DNA from: Alistipes muris
Lineage (GTDB): Bacteria; Bacteroidota; Bacteroidia; Bacteroidales; Rikenellaceae
Assembly: GCF_943193205.1 (NCBI RefSeq)
Contig: NZ_CALPDD010000004.1
Span: 62,001-126,000 of the forward strand
Length of the DNA: 64,000 bases
Reading direction: 5' to 3'
Position numbers and translations under genes: made by a program. Positions 36,057 through 46,600 of the stretch are shown here, in pieces. How positions within the stretch are numbered: the first letter of the stretch is position 1; every line of letters begins with the position of its first letter. The notes beneath the pieces were generated by a model that saw nothing but the letters and a program-made list of their open reading frames with translations, had not been told where the DNA came from and made no database searches.

Positions 36057-36905
36057 CTATTTCTGCTTGCGCAGGAAACATTCGATGGTATTTTCCATCA
36101 AGCAGCAGATGGTCATCGGCCCCACGCCGCCGGGCACGGGTGTGATGACGGAGGCTTTCGGCTCGATGGCGGCGTAGTCGACGTCGCCGCACAGCTTGCC
36201 CGTCTCCGGGTCGCGGTTGACCCCCACGTCGATGACCACGGCGCCGTCGGCCACCATGTCGGCCGTGACGAACTTCGGGCGGCCGATAGCCACGACGAGG
36301 ATTTCGGCGCGGCGGGTCACCTCCGCCAGGTTGCGCGTGCGGCTGTGAGCGATAGTCACCGTCGCGTTTTCGTCCAGCAGCAGCTTGGCCACGGGCAGTC
36401 CCACGATGTTGCTGCGGCCGATGACCACCGCCTCGCGGCCCGCGATCTCCACCCCGGCGGCCTTGAGCATCTTGATGATTCCTTTGGGCGTGCAAGGCAG
36501 CGTGCAGGGCTGTTTCTGCCACAGCGCCGCCACGTTGAGCGGGTGGAAACCGTCCACGTCCTTGGTCTTGTCGATGGCCGCGATGACCCGCTCCTCGCTG
36601 ATATGTTTCGGGAGAGGAAGCTGCACCAGAATGCCGTCGACCTCCGCATCGGCGTTGAGCTCGGCGATGATGCCGAGCAGTTCCTCCTCGGCGATGTCCG
36701 CAGGCTTGCGGACGGTGGTGTTGCGGATGCCCACCTCGGCCGAAGCCTTGGCCTTGCCTGTCACATAGCTCACGCTGCCGGGGTCCTCGCCCACCAGGAT
36801 GACCGCCAGATGGGGCACACGCCCGTATCGGGCCGGGAAAGCCGCCACCTCCGCCGCCATGTCGGCCTTGAGCCGGGCCGAAAGTTCTTTTCCGCTGATT
36901 GTCAT
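36057..36905 (-). CDS. folD: Methylenetetrahydrofolate dehydrogenase/cyclohydrolase
   Basis: 282 residues. Catalytic Tyr47 and Lys51 in SYVTGKAKA, VQLPLPKHI, and the NADP-binding GRSNIVGLPVAKLLL. It interconverts methylene-, methenyl- and 10-formyl-tetrahydrofolate. As the last gene of the purine operon it sits where its 10-formyl-THF product is used by PurN and PurH, encoded just upstream in the same transcript. A 63-base gap holding a dispersed repeat separates it from purD. Confidence 0.95.
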   Translation of the reverse strand: MTISGKELSARLKADMAAEVAAFPARYGRVPHLAVILVGEDPGSVSYVTGKAKASAEVGIRNTTVRKPADIAEEELLGIIAELNADAEVDGILVQLPLPKHISEERVIAAIDKTKDVDGFHPLNVAALWQKQPCTLPCTPKGIIKMLKAAGVEIAGREAVVIGRSNIVGLPVAKLLLDENATVTIAHSRTRNLAEVTRRAEILVVAIGRPKFVTADMVADGAVVIDVGVNRDPETGKLCGDVDYAAIEPKASVITPVPGGVGPMTICCLMENTIECFLRKQK

Positions 36906-36923
36906 AATCTATTGCATTTTGAA

Positions 36924-36958
36924 GATTCTTCGTCGCCTACGGCTCCTCAGAATAACGG
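36924..36958. repeat. Dispersed GATTCTTCG...CAGAATAACGG repeat
   Basis: A single copy of GATTCTTCGTCGCCTACGGC followed by TCCTCAGAATAACGG, a variant of the repeat at 23924-24000, in the folD-purD gap. The inner GCC.TACGGC part is partly palindromic. Confidence 0.6.
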
Positions 36959-36968
36959 TTACTTGTTT

Positions 36969-38216
36969 TCATTCCCCCAACGCCCAATGGCCGATGTCGG
37001 TGCGGTGGAACAGGTGCCCGCAGTCGATACGGGCCACGTCGCGCAGGGCGTTCGCACGCGCTTCGGCGAGGTCCTTGCCCCGGCCCACCACGAACAGCAC
37101 GCGGCCCCCGGCGGTCAGCACGCGGTCGCCGTCGGCCTTGGTCCCCATGTGGTAGACCGTGCCGCCGACAGCGTCCAGCCCCCCGATTTCGTGGCCCTTT
37201 TCATAGGCGCCGGGATAACCTTTCGACGCCAGCACGATACCCAGCGTTGCAAAACCGTGCCACTCCAACCGGGCGTCGCGCCCCTCGGCCACGGCACAGA
37301 AAATATCGACGATGTCGCTTTTCAGCCGCGGCAGCACCACTTCGGTCTCGGGATCGCCGAACCGGGCGTTGAACTCGATGACCTTGATTCCCTGCGCCGT
37401 CTTCATCAGCCCGCCGTAGAGCACCCCCTCGAACGGGCATCCCTCGGCCGCCATCGCGTCGGCCACGGGCTGCATGATACGCTCCAACGCGAATTTTTCG
37501 TCTTCGGCCGTGACGAACGGCAGCGGCGAATAAGCCCCCATGCCGCCCGTGTTGGGTCCGCAGTCGCCGTCGTAGGCCCGCTTGTGGTCCTGCGCCAGCA
37601 CCATGGGCCACACCCGGCGGCCCGAGACGAAACACATGAACGAGAACTCGGGACCCTCCAGATAATCCTCGACGACCACCTTGCCCTCGCCGAACTTGTC
37701 GTCGAGCAGCATGTCGCGCAGAGCGGCGTCGGCCTCCTCCATCGTCTGTGCGATGACCACGCCCTTACCGGCAGCCAATCCGTCGTACTTGAGCACGGCT
37801 GGAAACGACCGCCCGGCCACGTAGTCGCGGGCCGCGGCATAGTCGGTGAAAGCCCGGAACCCGGCAGTCGGGATGTCGTATTTCGCCATCAGCTCCTTGG
37901 CGAACTCCTTGGACGATTCGATGCGCGCGGCCGCTTTCGTCGGACCGAAAATCCGCAGTCCCGCGGCCTTGAACGCATCGACGACGCCCGCCGCCAACGA
38001 CACCTCGGGCCCCACGACCGTCAGCCCGACGCCCTGCGCCACGGCGAAGTCGCGCAAGGTCTCCACGTCGGTCTCCTTGACAGCCACGCACTCGGCCTGC
38101 CGGGCGATACCCGCGTTGCCGGGCGCGCAATAGATTTTTTCGACCTGCGGCGAACGCGTCAGCGCATCGACGATGGCGTGCTCGCGGCCGCCCGAACCGA
38201 TTACAAGAACTTTCAT
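36969..38216 (-). CDS. purD: Phosphoribosylamine-glycine ligase
   Basis: 415 residues from the Met in MKVLVIGSGGREHAIVDAL; the longer open frame upstream lies inside purH. ATP-grasp enzyme with KYDGLAAGKGVVIA, FMCFVSGRRVWPMVLAQDHKR and GGMGAYSPLP. It makes glycinamide ribonucleotide. It is 4 bases after purH in the operon. All family motifs are intact. Confidence 0.96.
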   Translation of the reverse strand: MKVLVIGSGGREHAIVDALTRSPQVEKIYCAPGNAGIARQAECVAVKETDVETLRDFAVAQGVGLTVVGPEVSLAAGVVDAFKAAGLRIFGPTKAAARIESSKEFAKELMAKYDIPTAGFRAFTDYAAARDYVAGRSFPAVLKYDGLAAGKGVVIAQTMEEADAALRDMLLDDKFGEGKVVVEDYLEGPEFSFMCFVSGRRVWPMVLAQDHKRAYDGDCGPNTGGMGAYSPLPFVTAEDEKFALERIMQPVADAMAAEGCPFEGVLYGGLMKTAQGIKVIEFNARFGDPETEVVLPRLKSDIVDIFCAVAEGRDARLEWHGFATLGIVLASKGYPGAYEKGHEIGGLDAVGGTVYHMGTKADGDRVLTAGGRVLFVVGRGKDLAEARANALRDVARIDCGHLFHRTDIGHWALGE

Positions 38217-38220
38217 CTTT

Positions 38221-39750
38221 TCAATGTTTGAAATGGCGTTCGCCCGCAAAGCACATTGCGATTCCCTTTTCGTCGGCCTTGCGGACGGAATCTTCGTCGC
38301 GCACCGAACCGCCCGGCTGGACGATGGCCGCAACGCCGTATTCGGCCGCGAGGGTCACGCAGTCGTCGAACGGGAAGAAACCGTCCGAAGCCAGCACCAG
38401 CCCCTCGGTGAAACCGGCGGCCCGGGCCTGCTTCAGGGCGATTTCGGCCGAACCGATGCGGTTCATCTGGCCGGCGCCGACACCCAAGGTGCGGCCCTCC
38501 TTCACGACCACGATAGCGTTGGATTTCACATGCTTGACGATGCGCCAGCCGAAATTGAGGTCGTCCAGCTGTGCGGCCGTCGGCTTCCGCTCCGTGACGC
38601 ACATGTCGGCCGTCACGGCTTTCGTCGCGACGTCGAGCTCCTGCACGAGCAGCCCGCCGTTGACGCTGACATACTGCTTGGGCGCTCCGGCATCGGGCGT
38701 CATATCGACCTCCAACAGACGCAGGTTCTTCTTGGCGCAGAGGACTTCGAGCGCCCCCTCGTCGAACTTCGGCGCCATGATGATTTCGAGGAAAACCGGC
38801 TTCATCAGCTCGGCCGCCTCGCGCGTCACGGTGCGGTTCGTGGCGACGATGCCGCCGAAAATCGACACCTTGTCGGCCTCGTAAGCCTTGGTCCACGCAT
38901 CGGCCACGTCTGCGCCGACAGCCGCGCCGCAGGGATTCATGTGCTTGAGACCGACGCAGAACGGTACGTCGAACTCGCGCACGATGCACAGCGCCGCATT
39001 GGCGTCCTGTATATTATTGTAAGACAACTCCTTGCCGTTGAGTTGCCGCGCAAAAGCCAGCGAATAAGGCGTCCGCTCGCCCTCGCGGTAGAACTTGGCC
39101 GACTGGTGGGGATTCTCGCCGTAGCGCAGCGACTGCACGAGGTCGAATTCGAGGAACAGCTTCTCGTCGAGCCCTGCCTGCGCCCGCATGTAGGCCGCAA
39201 TCATGGCGTCGTACTGCGCCGTGTGGGTGTAGGCCTTGGCCGAGAGCTTCAGCCGCGTAGCCCTATCGGTATTGCCCGAAACGCGTATTTCGCTCAAAAT
39301 CTGCGCATAATCGTCGGGGTCGCACACCACCGTCACGTCGGCCCAGTTCTTGGCCGCCGAACGCAGCATCGAGGGGCCCCCGATGTCGATGTTCTCGATG
39401 GCGTCCTCCATCTTCACGCCGGGTTTGGCAATCGTTTCGCGGAACGGGTAGAGGTTGACGCAGACCATGTCGATGAACCCGATGCCGTTCTCTTTCAGCG
39501 CCCGCAGATGCTCGGGGTCGTCGCGGCGCGCCAGCAGACCGCCGTGCACCTTGGGATGGAGGGTCTTGACCCGTCCGTCGCAGATTTCGGGGAATCCCGT
39601 CACCTCGCTGATGTTCAGCACTTCCACACCGCTGTCGCACAGCAGTTTCATTGTTCCGCCCGTGGCGATCACCTCCCAGCCCAACTCGCGCAGGCCCCGG
39701 GCGAACTCCACGACGCCCCGCTTGTCGCTAACACTGATTAAAGTACGCAT
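38221..39750 (-). CDS. purH: Bifunctional AICAR formyltransferase / IMP cyclohydrolase
   Basis: 509 residues. N-terminal MGS-like cyclohydrolase domain (ALISVSDKRGVVEFARGL-like start, EVIATGGTMKLL, DGRVKTLHPKVHGGLL) and C-terminal formyltransferase domain (LRYGENPHQSAKFY, KHMNPCGAAVG, VLASDGFFPFDD, GGSVRDEDSVRKADEKG). It performs the last two steps to IMP, using 10-formyl-THF. It lies 2 bases after purN. Confidence 0.97.
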   Translation of the reverse strand: MRTLISVSDKRGVVEFARGLRELGWEVIATGGTMKLLCDSGVEVLNISEVTGFPEICDGRVKTLHPKVHGGLLARRDDPEHLRALKENGIGFIDMVCVNLYPFRETIAKPGVKMEDAIENIDIGGPSMLRSAAKNWADVTVVCDPDDYAQILSEIRVSGNTDRATRLKLSAKAYTHTAQYDAMIAAYMRAQAGLDEKLFLEFDLVQSLRYGENPHQSAKFYREGERTPYSLAFARQLNGKELSYNNIQDANAALCIVREFDVPFCVGLKHMNPCGAAVGADVADAWTKAYEADKVSIFGGIVATNRTVTREAAELMKPVFLEIIMAPKFDEGALEVLCAKKNLRLLEVDMTPDAGAPKQYVSVNGGLLVQELDVATKAVTADMCVTERKPTAAQLDDLNFGWRIVKHVKSNAIVVVKEGRTLGVGAGQMNRIGSAEIALKQARAAGFTEGLVLASDGFFPFDDCVTLAAEYGVAAIVQPGGSVRDEDSVRKADEKGIAMCFAGERHFKH

Positions 39751-39752
39751 AA

Positions 39753-40319
39753 TTATTTGTTGTTCAATATTTTGTCTATCGTTTCAATATAAAGCGGGTA
39801 TTCCGTGGCATGGACCAGCCGTTCCAACTCGGCGAGGTCGCCGCCCTCGTAGTCGAACGCCCGCTGGGCGAGGATGGGCCCGCCGTCGAGCGTGGCGTCG
39901 ACCCGGTGGATCGTCACGCCGAAGACCTTGACGCCGTACTCCAATGCCTGCTCGATGGCATGGGCGCCGCGAAACGCCGGGAGCAGCGACGGGTGAACGT
40001 TGATAATCCGTCCGCCGTAAGCCGCCAGCAGCGTGTCGCCCACGATGCGCATGTAACCCGCCAGACAAACCAATTCGACCCCGGCAGCATCGAGCCGCGC
40101 CACGATTTCGCGTTCGTAATCCGCTTTCGAAGCATACTCCTTCGGCGAGAAAACGAACGTGTCGACCCCGTGCGCCGCCGCCCGTCCGACCGCCCGGGCT
40201 CCGGGCCTGTCGCAGACCAAGAGCGCCACGCACGCGTCCAGCACGCCCCGCTCGCACGCCCCGGCGATGGCCTCGAAATTGGTCCCCTCGCCGCTGGCGA
40301 AAACCGCGATCCGGTGCAT
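39753..40319 (-). CDS. purN: Phosphoribosylglycinamide formyltransferase
   Basis: 188 residues. FASGEGTNFEAI phosphate loop, NVHPSLLPAFRGAHAIEQAL with the catalytic Asn and His, and TIHRVDATLDGGPILAQ with the catalytic Asp. It transfers the formyl group of 10-formyl-THF to glycinamide ribonucleotide. Three bases separate it from purM. Confidence 0.96.
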   Translation of the reverse strand: MHRIAVFASGEGTNFEAIAGACERGVLDACVALLVCDRPGARAVGRAAAHGVDTFVFSPKEYASKADYEREIVARLDAAGVELVCLAGYMRIVGDTLLAAYGGRIINVHPSLLPAFRGAHAIEQALEYGVKVFGVTIHRVDATLDGGPILAQRAFDYEGGDLAELERLVHATEYPLYIETIDKILNNK

Positions 40320-40322
40320 GGA

Positions 40323-41348
40323 CTACCGGATGACGACACCCTCGGTGCCGGTGACGCGTCCGATGACCGCAGCCCGCTCGCCCTGCCCGGCGAGGATGCC
40401 GATGGCCCGCTGCGCCTCGGCGGCGTCGAGCGCGATGACCATGCCGATGCCCATGTTGAAGATGTTGAACATCTCGCGGTGGGGCACCTTGCCGTACTTT
40501 TCGAGGAAGCGGAACACGGGCAGAATCTCCCACGAACCCTCCTCGATTTCGATGCCCTGCCCCTCGCGGAGGATGCGCGGGATGTTCTCGTCGAAGCCGC
40601 CGCCCGTGATATGGCTGATGCCGTGGACGTCGCAGCTGCGGATGACTTCGAGCACCTGTTTGACGTAGATTTTCGTGGGAGTCAGCAACACCTCGCCCAG
40701 CAAACGGTCGGAGAGCTCTGGGTAACTTTCGTGCAGATTCAATGCGTTGTCGGCCACGATTTTACGCACCAAGCTGAAGCCGTTGGAATGAACGCCGCTC
40801 GACGCCACGCCCACCAGCACGTCGCCGACCTTGACCTTCGAGCCGTCGATCAACCGCTTCTTCTCGACCACACCGACCGTGAACCCGGCGATGTCGTACT
40901 CGCCGTCGGCATACATGCCCGGCATTTCGGCCGTCTCGCCGCCCACCAAGGCGCAACCCGCCTGGCGGCAGCCCTCGGCGACCCCGGCGACGATAGCTTC
41001 GATTTTGCGGGGCTCGTTGCACCCCACGGCCACGTAGTCGAGGAACAGCAACGGTTCGGCCCCCTGCGCCAACACGTCGTTGACGCACATGGCCACGGCG
41101 TCGATGCCGATGGTATCGTGCTTGTCCATGGCGAACGCCAACTTGAGCTTGGTGCCGACGCCGTCGGTGCCGCTCACCAGCACAGGCTCCTCGACCCGCA
41201 GCGCCGAGAGGTCGAACATCCCGCCGAACGCTCCGATATTGCCCATCACGCCCAAACGCGAAGTCGACGCCACGTGCTTCTTGATGCGCCGCACCACTTC
41301 GTATCCGGCTTCGAGGTTGACCCCCGCCTTTTCATAACTTTCTGCCAT
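40323..41348 (-). CDS. purM: Phosphoribosylformylglycinamidine cyclo-ligase
   Basis: 341 residues. [45 protein letters not shown] and [14 protein letters not shown] are the standard AIR synthetase segments. The full length of the family is present. An AT-rich repeat lies between it and purF upstream. Confidence 0.96.
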   Translation of the reverse strand: MAESYEKAGVNLEAGYEVVRRIKKHVASTSRLGVMGNIGAFGGMFDLSALRVEEPVLVSGTDGVGTKLKLAFAMDKHDTIGIDAVAMCVNDVLAQGAEPLLFLDYVAVGCNEPRKIEAIVAGVAEGCRQAGCALVGGETAEMPGMYADGEYDIAGFTVGVVEKKRLIDGSKVKVGDVLVGVASSGVHSNGFSLVRKIVADNALNLHESYPELSDRLLGEVLLTPTKIYVKQVLEVIRSCDVHGISHITGGGFDENIPRILREGQGIEIEEGSWEILPVFRFLEKYGKVPHREMFNIFNMGIGMVIALDAAEAQRAIGILAGQGERAAVIGRVTGTEGVVIR

Positions 41349-41361
41349 CGTGGAAAGGAAT

Positions 41362-41395
41362 AATTTTTAATTCTTAATTTTTCATTTTTAATTTC
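41362..41395 (-). repeat. AT-rich repeat arm between purF and purM
   Basis: On the minus strand this reads TGAAATTAAAAATGAAAAAT and onward to TTAAAAATTATTC, starting within the purF stop codon. Its opening bases are identical to those around the OPT stop at 17573. Only one arm is present here. Confidence 0.7.
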
Positions 41396-42812
41396 AGAAC
41401 TTGCCGTCCTTGTTGGCCTCCTCGCGCGCGGTGTAAAGCGCTGTCGGATAACGCCCCGTGAAGCAGGCCGTGCAGAGTTCGCAACGCCCGCCCGCCGCAT
41501 AGAGCGCCTTTTCGGAGAGGAAAGCCAGCGTGTCGCACCCGATTTCGCGGCGCACGCCCTCGACGTCGAGCCGGGCCGAAATCAATTCATCGTAAGTGGA
41601 GGTGTCCACCCCGTAGAAACACGGGTCGGTCATCGGGGGCGACGCGATGCGCACATGCACCTCCGCAGCACCCGCCTCGCGCAGCATGCCGACGATGCGC
41701 CGCGAAGTCGTACCCCGCACGATGGAATCGTCGATGAGCACCACCCGCTTGCCCCGCACGATGGAACGCACGGCCGAGAGCTTCATCCGCACCCCCTTTT
41801 CGCGCATAGCCTGCGAGGGCTGGATGAAGGTGCGGGCGATATACTTGTTCTTTATCAAACCCATTTCGTAGGGCAGGCCGCTCGCTTCGGCGTAGCCCAT
41901 CGCGGCGCTGAGACTCGAATCGGGCACCCCGACGACGATGTCGGCCGAAACGGGGGCTTCCTCGAAAAGCAGGCGCCCCGACTCCTTGCGGTAGGCGTGG
42001 ACGTTGCAGCCCTCGATGTCGCTGTCGGGACGCGCAAAATAGATATACTCCATGGCGCACATCTGACGCCGCTTGTACTGCGAATAATCGGCCGAACGCA
42101 GGCCGTGCGAATCAATGGTCACGATTTCGCCCGGCTCGACGTCGCGCACGAACTCCGCGCCCAGCACGTCGAACGCGCAGGTCTCGCTCGAAACGACATA
42201 CCCGTCGCCCAACCGCCCGATGGAGAGCGGCCGCAGGCCGTGCTTGTCGCGGCAGGCGTAGATGCGGTGGGCCGTCATGATGACGAAAGCGAAAGCCCCC
42301 TCCAGCATGTTGAGCGCGTCGATGATCGAATAGATGCGCGGCCGGTCGTGGAACTTGGTCTCCTTCTTGATGAGGTGGGCCAGCACCTCGCTGTCGGACG
42401 AGGACTGGAAAAGGCTGCCCCGGTTCTCCAGATAATCGCGAACCTGTTTGGAATTGACGATGTTGCCGTTATGGGCCAACGCGAAATCGCCCGTGTTGTG
42501 GCGGAACATGAAAGGCTGCACGTTCTCGATTCCGCCGCCGCCCGCCGTCGAATAACGCACGTGGCCGATGGCCATGCTGCCCGTGAGGGTGGCCAAACCG
42601 GGCTCCTTGAAGACCTCGGTCACCAACCCCTCGCCCTTGATGCGGCGGAGCTTGCCGTCCTCGTCGACGCTGACGATGCCGCAGCCCTCCTGCCCACGAT
42701 GCTGCAAGGCGTGCAGCCCGTAGTAAGCGAGCGTCGAAGCCCCGGGCACGCCGTAGACCCCGAAGACGCCGCACTCCTCGTGCAATTCCCTGTCGCTGAA
42801 GCGCCGCATCAT
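41394..42812 (-). CDS. purF: Amidophosphoribosyltransferase
   Basis: 472 residues. Catalytic N-terminal Cys14 in EECGVFGVYG, so a 13-residue propeptide must be removed. Glutaminase region with ALQHRGQEGCGI and LAHNGNIVN; PRPP-binding VVLIDDSIVRGTTSRRIVGML; and C-terminal CELCTACFTGRYP, whose cysteines fit the iron-sulfur-containing B. subtilis type. First committed step: PRPP plus glutamine to phosphoribosylamine. Confidence 0.97.
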   Translation of the reverse strand: MMRRFSDRELHEECGVFGVYGVPGASTLAYYGLHALQHRGQEGCGIVSVDEDGKLRRIKGEGLVTEVFKEPGLATLTGSMAIGHVRYSTAGGGGIENVQPFMFRHNTGDFALAHNGNIVNSKQVRDYLENRGSLFQSSSDSEVLAHLIKKETKFHDRPRIYSIIDALNMLEGAFAFVIMTAHRIYACRDKHGLRPLSIGRLGDGYVVSSETCAFDVLGAEFVRDVEPGEIVTIDSHGLRSADYSQYKRRQMCAMEYIYFARPDSDIEGCNVHAYRKESGRLLFEEAPVSADIVVGVPDSSLSAAMGYAEASGLPYEMGLIKNKYIARTFIQPSQAMREKGVRMKLSAVRSIVRGKRVVLIDDSIVRGTTSRRIVGMLREAGAAEVHVRIASPPMTDPCFYGVDTSTYDELISARLDVEGVRREIGCDTLAFLSEKALYAAGGRCELCTACFTGRYPTALYTAREEANKDGKF

Positions 42813-42814
42813 CC

Positions 42815-43531
42815 CTAAGCCGTGATTTTACGCAACCGGGCCAGAATCTCCTCGTAAGCCTCGCGCACCTTGCCTAAGTCGCGGCGGAAACGGTCCTTGT
42901 CGAGCTTCTCGTTGGTCGTGGCGTCCCACAGACGGCAGGTGTCGGGCGACACTTCGTCGGCCAGCACGATTTCGCCGTCGGAAGTCTTGCCGAACTCGAT
43001 CTTGAAGTCGATGAGGCGGATGTTCATCTGGGCGAACAAACCCTTGAGCACCTCGTTGATTTTGGCCGTCATCTTATAAATCGTATCGAGCTCCCCGTAG
43101 GTCGCGGCACCCAGCGCCACGGCGTGGTGGTCGTTGATGAGCGGGTCGCCCAGCTCGTCCTTCTTGTAGCAGATGTCGAAGATGACGTTCGAGGGCTCGG
43201 TCCCCTCCTCGATGCCCAGGCGCTGGGCCATCGACCCGGCGATGACGTTGCGCACGATGACTTCCAACGGGATGATCGTCACCTTGCGGCACACCTGGTC
43301 GCGGTCGTTGAGCGTCCCGACGTAGTGGGTCTTGACACCGGCCTTGTGCAGCTCCTTGAAAATCAAGGTCGAAATGGCGTTGTTCAGCACCCCCTTGTTC
43401 TCGATGGTCGCTTTCTTGACGTTGTTGAACGCAGTGGCCGCATCCTTGTAGTGGATGATGATTTTGTCCGGGTCGTCGGTCAGAAAAACCTGCTTTGCCT
43501 TGCCCTCGTAGAGCATTTCGAGTTGTTTCAT
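42815..43531 (-). CDS. purC: Phosphoribosylaminoimidazole-succinocarboxamide synthase
   Basis: 238 residues from the Met in [16 protein letters not shown]; upstream in-frame residues run through the repeat region and are not expected to be translated. [35 protein letters not shown] and [10 protein letters not shown] are SAICAR synthetase hallmarks. It joins CAIR with aspartate. Two bases separate its stop from purF's ATG. Confidence 0.96.
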   Translation of the reverse strand: MKQLEMLYEGKAKQVFLTDDPDKIIIHYKDAATAFNNVKKATIENKGVLNNAISTLIFKELHKAGVKTHYVGTLNDRDQVCRKVTIIPLEVIVRNVIAGSMAQRLGIEEGTEPSNVIFDICYKKDELGDPLINDHHAVALGAATYGELDTIYKMTAKINEVLKGLFAQMNIRLIDFKIEFGKTSDGEIVLADEVSPDTCRLWDATTNEKLDKDRFRRDLGKVREAYEEILARLRKITA

Positions 43532-43577
43532 GATTATGATGTTTTTGGTCTCTATCGTTTTCGCATGCGGAAAGGCG

Positions 43578-43633
43578 CTTTTCACCTTTCACTTTTCACT
43601 TTTCACTTTTCACTTTTCACTTTTCACTTTTCT
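43578..43633 (-). repeat. Heptamer tandem repeat (TGAAAAG)x8 in the end of purL
   Basis: Eight consecutive 7-base units, CTTTTCA on the plus strand with two single-base variants (CCTTTCA at 43585, CTTTTCT at 43627). The purL stop codon lies inside it at 43610-43612, so the last residues VKSEK of PurL come from the repeat. Confidence 0.85.
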
Positions 43634-46600
43634 GAAATAGCCTACGGCATTGCCGAACAGGTCCTGCCGCTTGTTGCCCTCGATGTTCTTGAAGAGGTGC
43701 TCCTCCCAGCGTTCGGTGTGGCCCATCTTGCCCAATATGCGGCCGTCGCGCGAGGTGATGCCCTCGATGGCATAGGACGAACCGTTGGGATTCCACGGCG
43801 CCTCGGTCGTGGGCCGTCCGTCCGGCCCGACGTACTGGAACGCCACCTGCCCGGCGTCGAAAAGTTCGCGGGCCAGCTTCTCGCTCACCACGAACTTGCC
43901 CTCGCCGTGGCTCACCGCGACGGTGTGCAAATCGCCCGGCTCGAAGCCCGCCAGCCACGGCGAAGCGGCCGAAGCCACCCGCGTGGTGACCATCTGCGAA
44001 ATATGGCGGTTGATGTCGTTGCGGAACAGGGTCGGCGATTCGCACGTGACCATGCCCAAACGGCCGTAAGGCAGCAGACCCGACTTGACCAGCGCCTGGA
44101 AACCGTTGCAGATGCCCAGAATCAGGCCGCCGCGGTCGAGCAGCGCATGGACCGCATCGCGAATATCCTTGTTGTTCAACACGTTGACAATGAACTTGGC
44201 ACTTCCGTCGGGTTCGTCGCCCGCCGAGAAACCGCCGCTCAGCACCAAAATGTGGCAGCGGTCGATACACTCGCGCAGCCGGGCTATCGAACGCAGGATG
44301 TCATCGCCCCCGAGGTTGCACAGCACGCTGGTCTCCACTTCGGCACCCGCCCGGCGGAAGGCCTTGGCCGTGTCGTAGTCGCAGTTCGTACCGGGGAACA
44401 CGGGCAGGCAAACCCGCGGGTGCTCGACCGCTTCGCCCGGATAGGTGCAAACTCCCGTGCGGGGCGCCGCGTCCATCAGTTCGGCCCGGTTGTCGCCCTT
44501 GTCGGGATAAACCGTCGCGAAACGCTCGGTGTTGGCGCGGTAGAGAGCGTCGAGCGGCATCCGCACCCCGTTGACCGTCAGCGCCGGGTCGTCCACGGTC
44601 TGGCCGAGGAGCTCGGCAGCCGGGAAATCCAGCTCGCCCTCGCATTCTACCAGAATCGAACCGTAGGCATAGCCGAACAACTCCCGCTCGTCCATCGTCG
44701 CGCGGGCGCCCACTTCGTTACCGAACGCCATCTTGGCCAATCCCTCGGCCACGCCGCCGAAGCCCACGGCCCACGCCGACACGATTTGCCCGGCCTCGAT
44801 GCGGTCGGAGACGAACGTGAAGTTACGCCGGAGCTGCGCGGTGTCGGGCATCCGGTTTTCGCGCGGAGTGTGGCGTATCAGATAGAGGTTGTTGCCCGGG
44901 CGCTTGAAGTCGGTCGAAACGACCGTCGCGGCGTCGACCGTCGTGATGCCGAACGCCATGAGCATGGGCGGCACGTTGATGTCCTGGAACGTACCCGACA
45001 TCGAATCCTTGCCGCCGATGGAAGGCAGGCCCAGTTCGACCTGCATCCGCAGGGCGCCGAGCAGCGCCGCGAGCGGCTTACCCCACGAACGGGGGTCGGA
45101 GGTCATACGCTCGAAATACTCCTGGTACGAATAACGCATCCGGTCGAACCGCGCGCCCGCGGCCACGACCTTGGCGGCCGCCTCGACCACGGCATAGGCC
45201 GCGCCGTGGTAAGGGCTCCACGAAGCCACGCAGGGATTGTAGCCGAAAGCCATGACGCTGGCCGTGCGGGTGAACCCGTCGACCGGGAGCTTCTGGACCG
45301 AAACCTGCGTCTCGCTGCGCTGCGTGCGTCCGCCGAAAGGCATCAGCACCGTCGAACGGCCGATGGACGAATCGAACATCTCGATGAGCCCGCGCTGCGA
45401 AAGGACATTGTCCTCCCGGAGGTTGTTGGCGAAGCGCTCGGCGAAGTCCGCCCCGGCGATGGGGCGCGCAAAGGGATCGCCGTCGGCCACCGCCCCGATC
45501 TGCGCCTCGGCAAAATGGGCCGCACCCGCCGAGTCGATGAACTCGCGGCTCAGGTCGGCCACCATGCGGCCGCCGTTGAACATCCGCATCCGGGCCGTGT
45601 CGGTGACGTCGGCCACCTCGACCGCCTCGATGTTCTCCTCGCGGCAGTAATCCATGAACGCGGCGGCGTCCCCGGCTTCGACGACCACCGCCATGCGCTC
45701 CTGCGATTCGCTGATGGCCAGCTCGGTGGAATTCAGCCCGCTGTATTTGGTCCTGACGCGGTCGAGGTAGATGTCCAGCCCGTCGGCCAGCTCGCCGATG
45801 GCCACGCTCACGCCGCCTGCGCCGAAGTCGTTCGACTTCTTGATAAGGCGCGTCACCTCCGGACGGCGGAACAGCCGCTCCAGCTTGCGCTCCTCGGGGG
45901 CATTGCCTTTCTGGACCTCGCTGCCGCACGTTTCGAGCGAATGCGAATCGTGCTCCTTGGAAGAACCCGTCGCACCGCCGATGCCGTCGCGCCCCGTGCG
46001 GCCGCCGAGCATGATGATTCTATCGCCCGGCGCAGGCTTTTCGCGGCGCACGTTCCCGGCCTTGACGGCCCCGACCACGGCCCCGACTTCGAGACGCTTG
46101 GCCACGTAACCGTCGTGGTAGATTTCGCGGACGTGGGTCGTCGCCAGGCCGATCTGGTTGCCGTAGCTCGAATAGCCCGCGGCGGCCTTGCGCGAAATGA
46201 CACTCTGCGGCAGCTTGCCCGGAAGCGTGTCGCTCACCTTTCGGTAGATGTTGCCCGCGCCGGTCACCCGCATGGCCTGATAGACGTAGCTGCGGCCCGA
46301 CAGCGGGTCGCGGATGGCGCCGCCCAGGCAGGTCGAAGCACCGCCGAAAGGCTCGATTTCGGTGGGATGGTTGTGGGTTTCGTTCTTGAACTGCAAGAGC
46401 CAGCGCTCGGTCTTCCCGTCGACATCCACGTCGACATAGACCGAGCAGGCGTTGTTCTCGTCGCTCACCTCCATGTCGTCCAGCAACCCCTGCTGGCGCA
46501 GATAGCGCGCACCGATGGTCGCCATGTCCATCAGGCAGAGGCTCTTGTGCTCGCGCCCCAACTCGCGGCGGATGCGCAGGTACAGAGCCAGCGAATCCTC

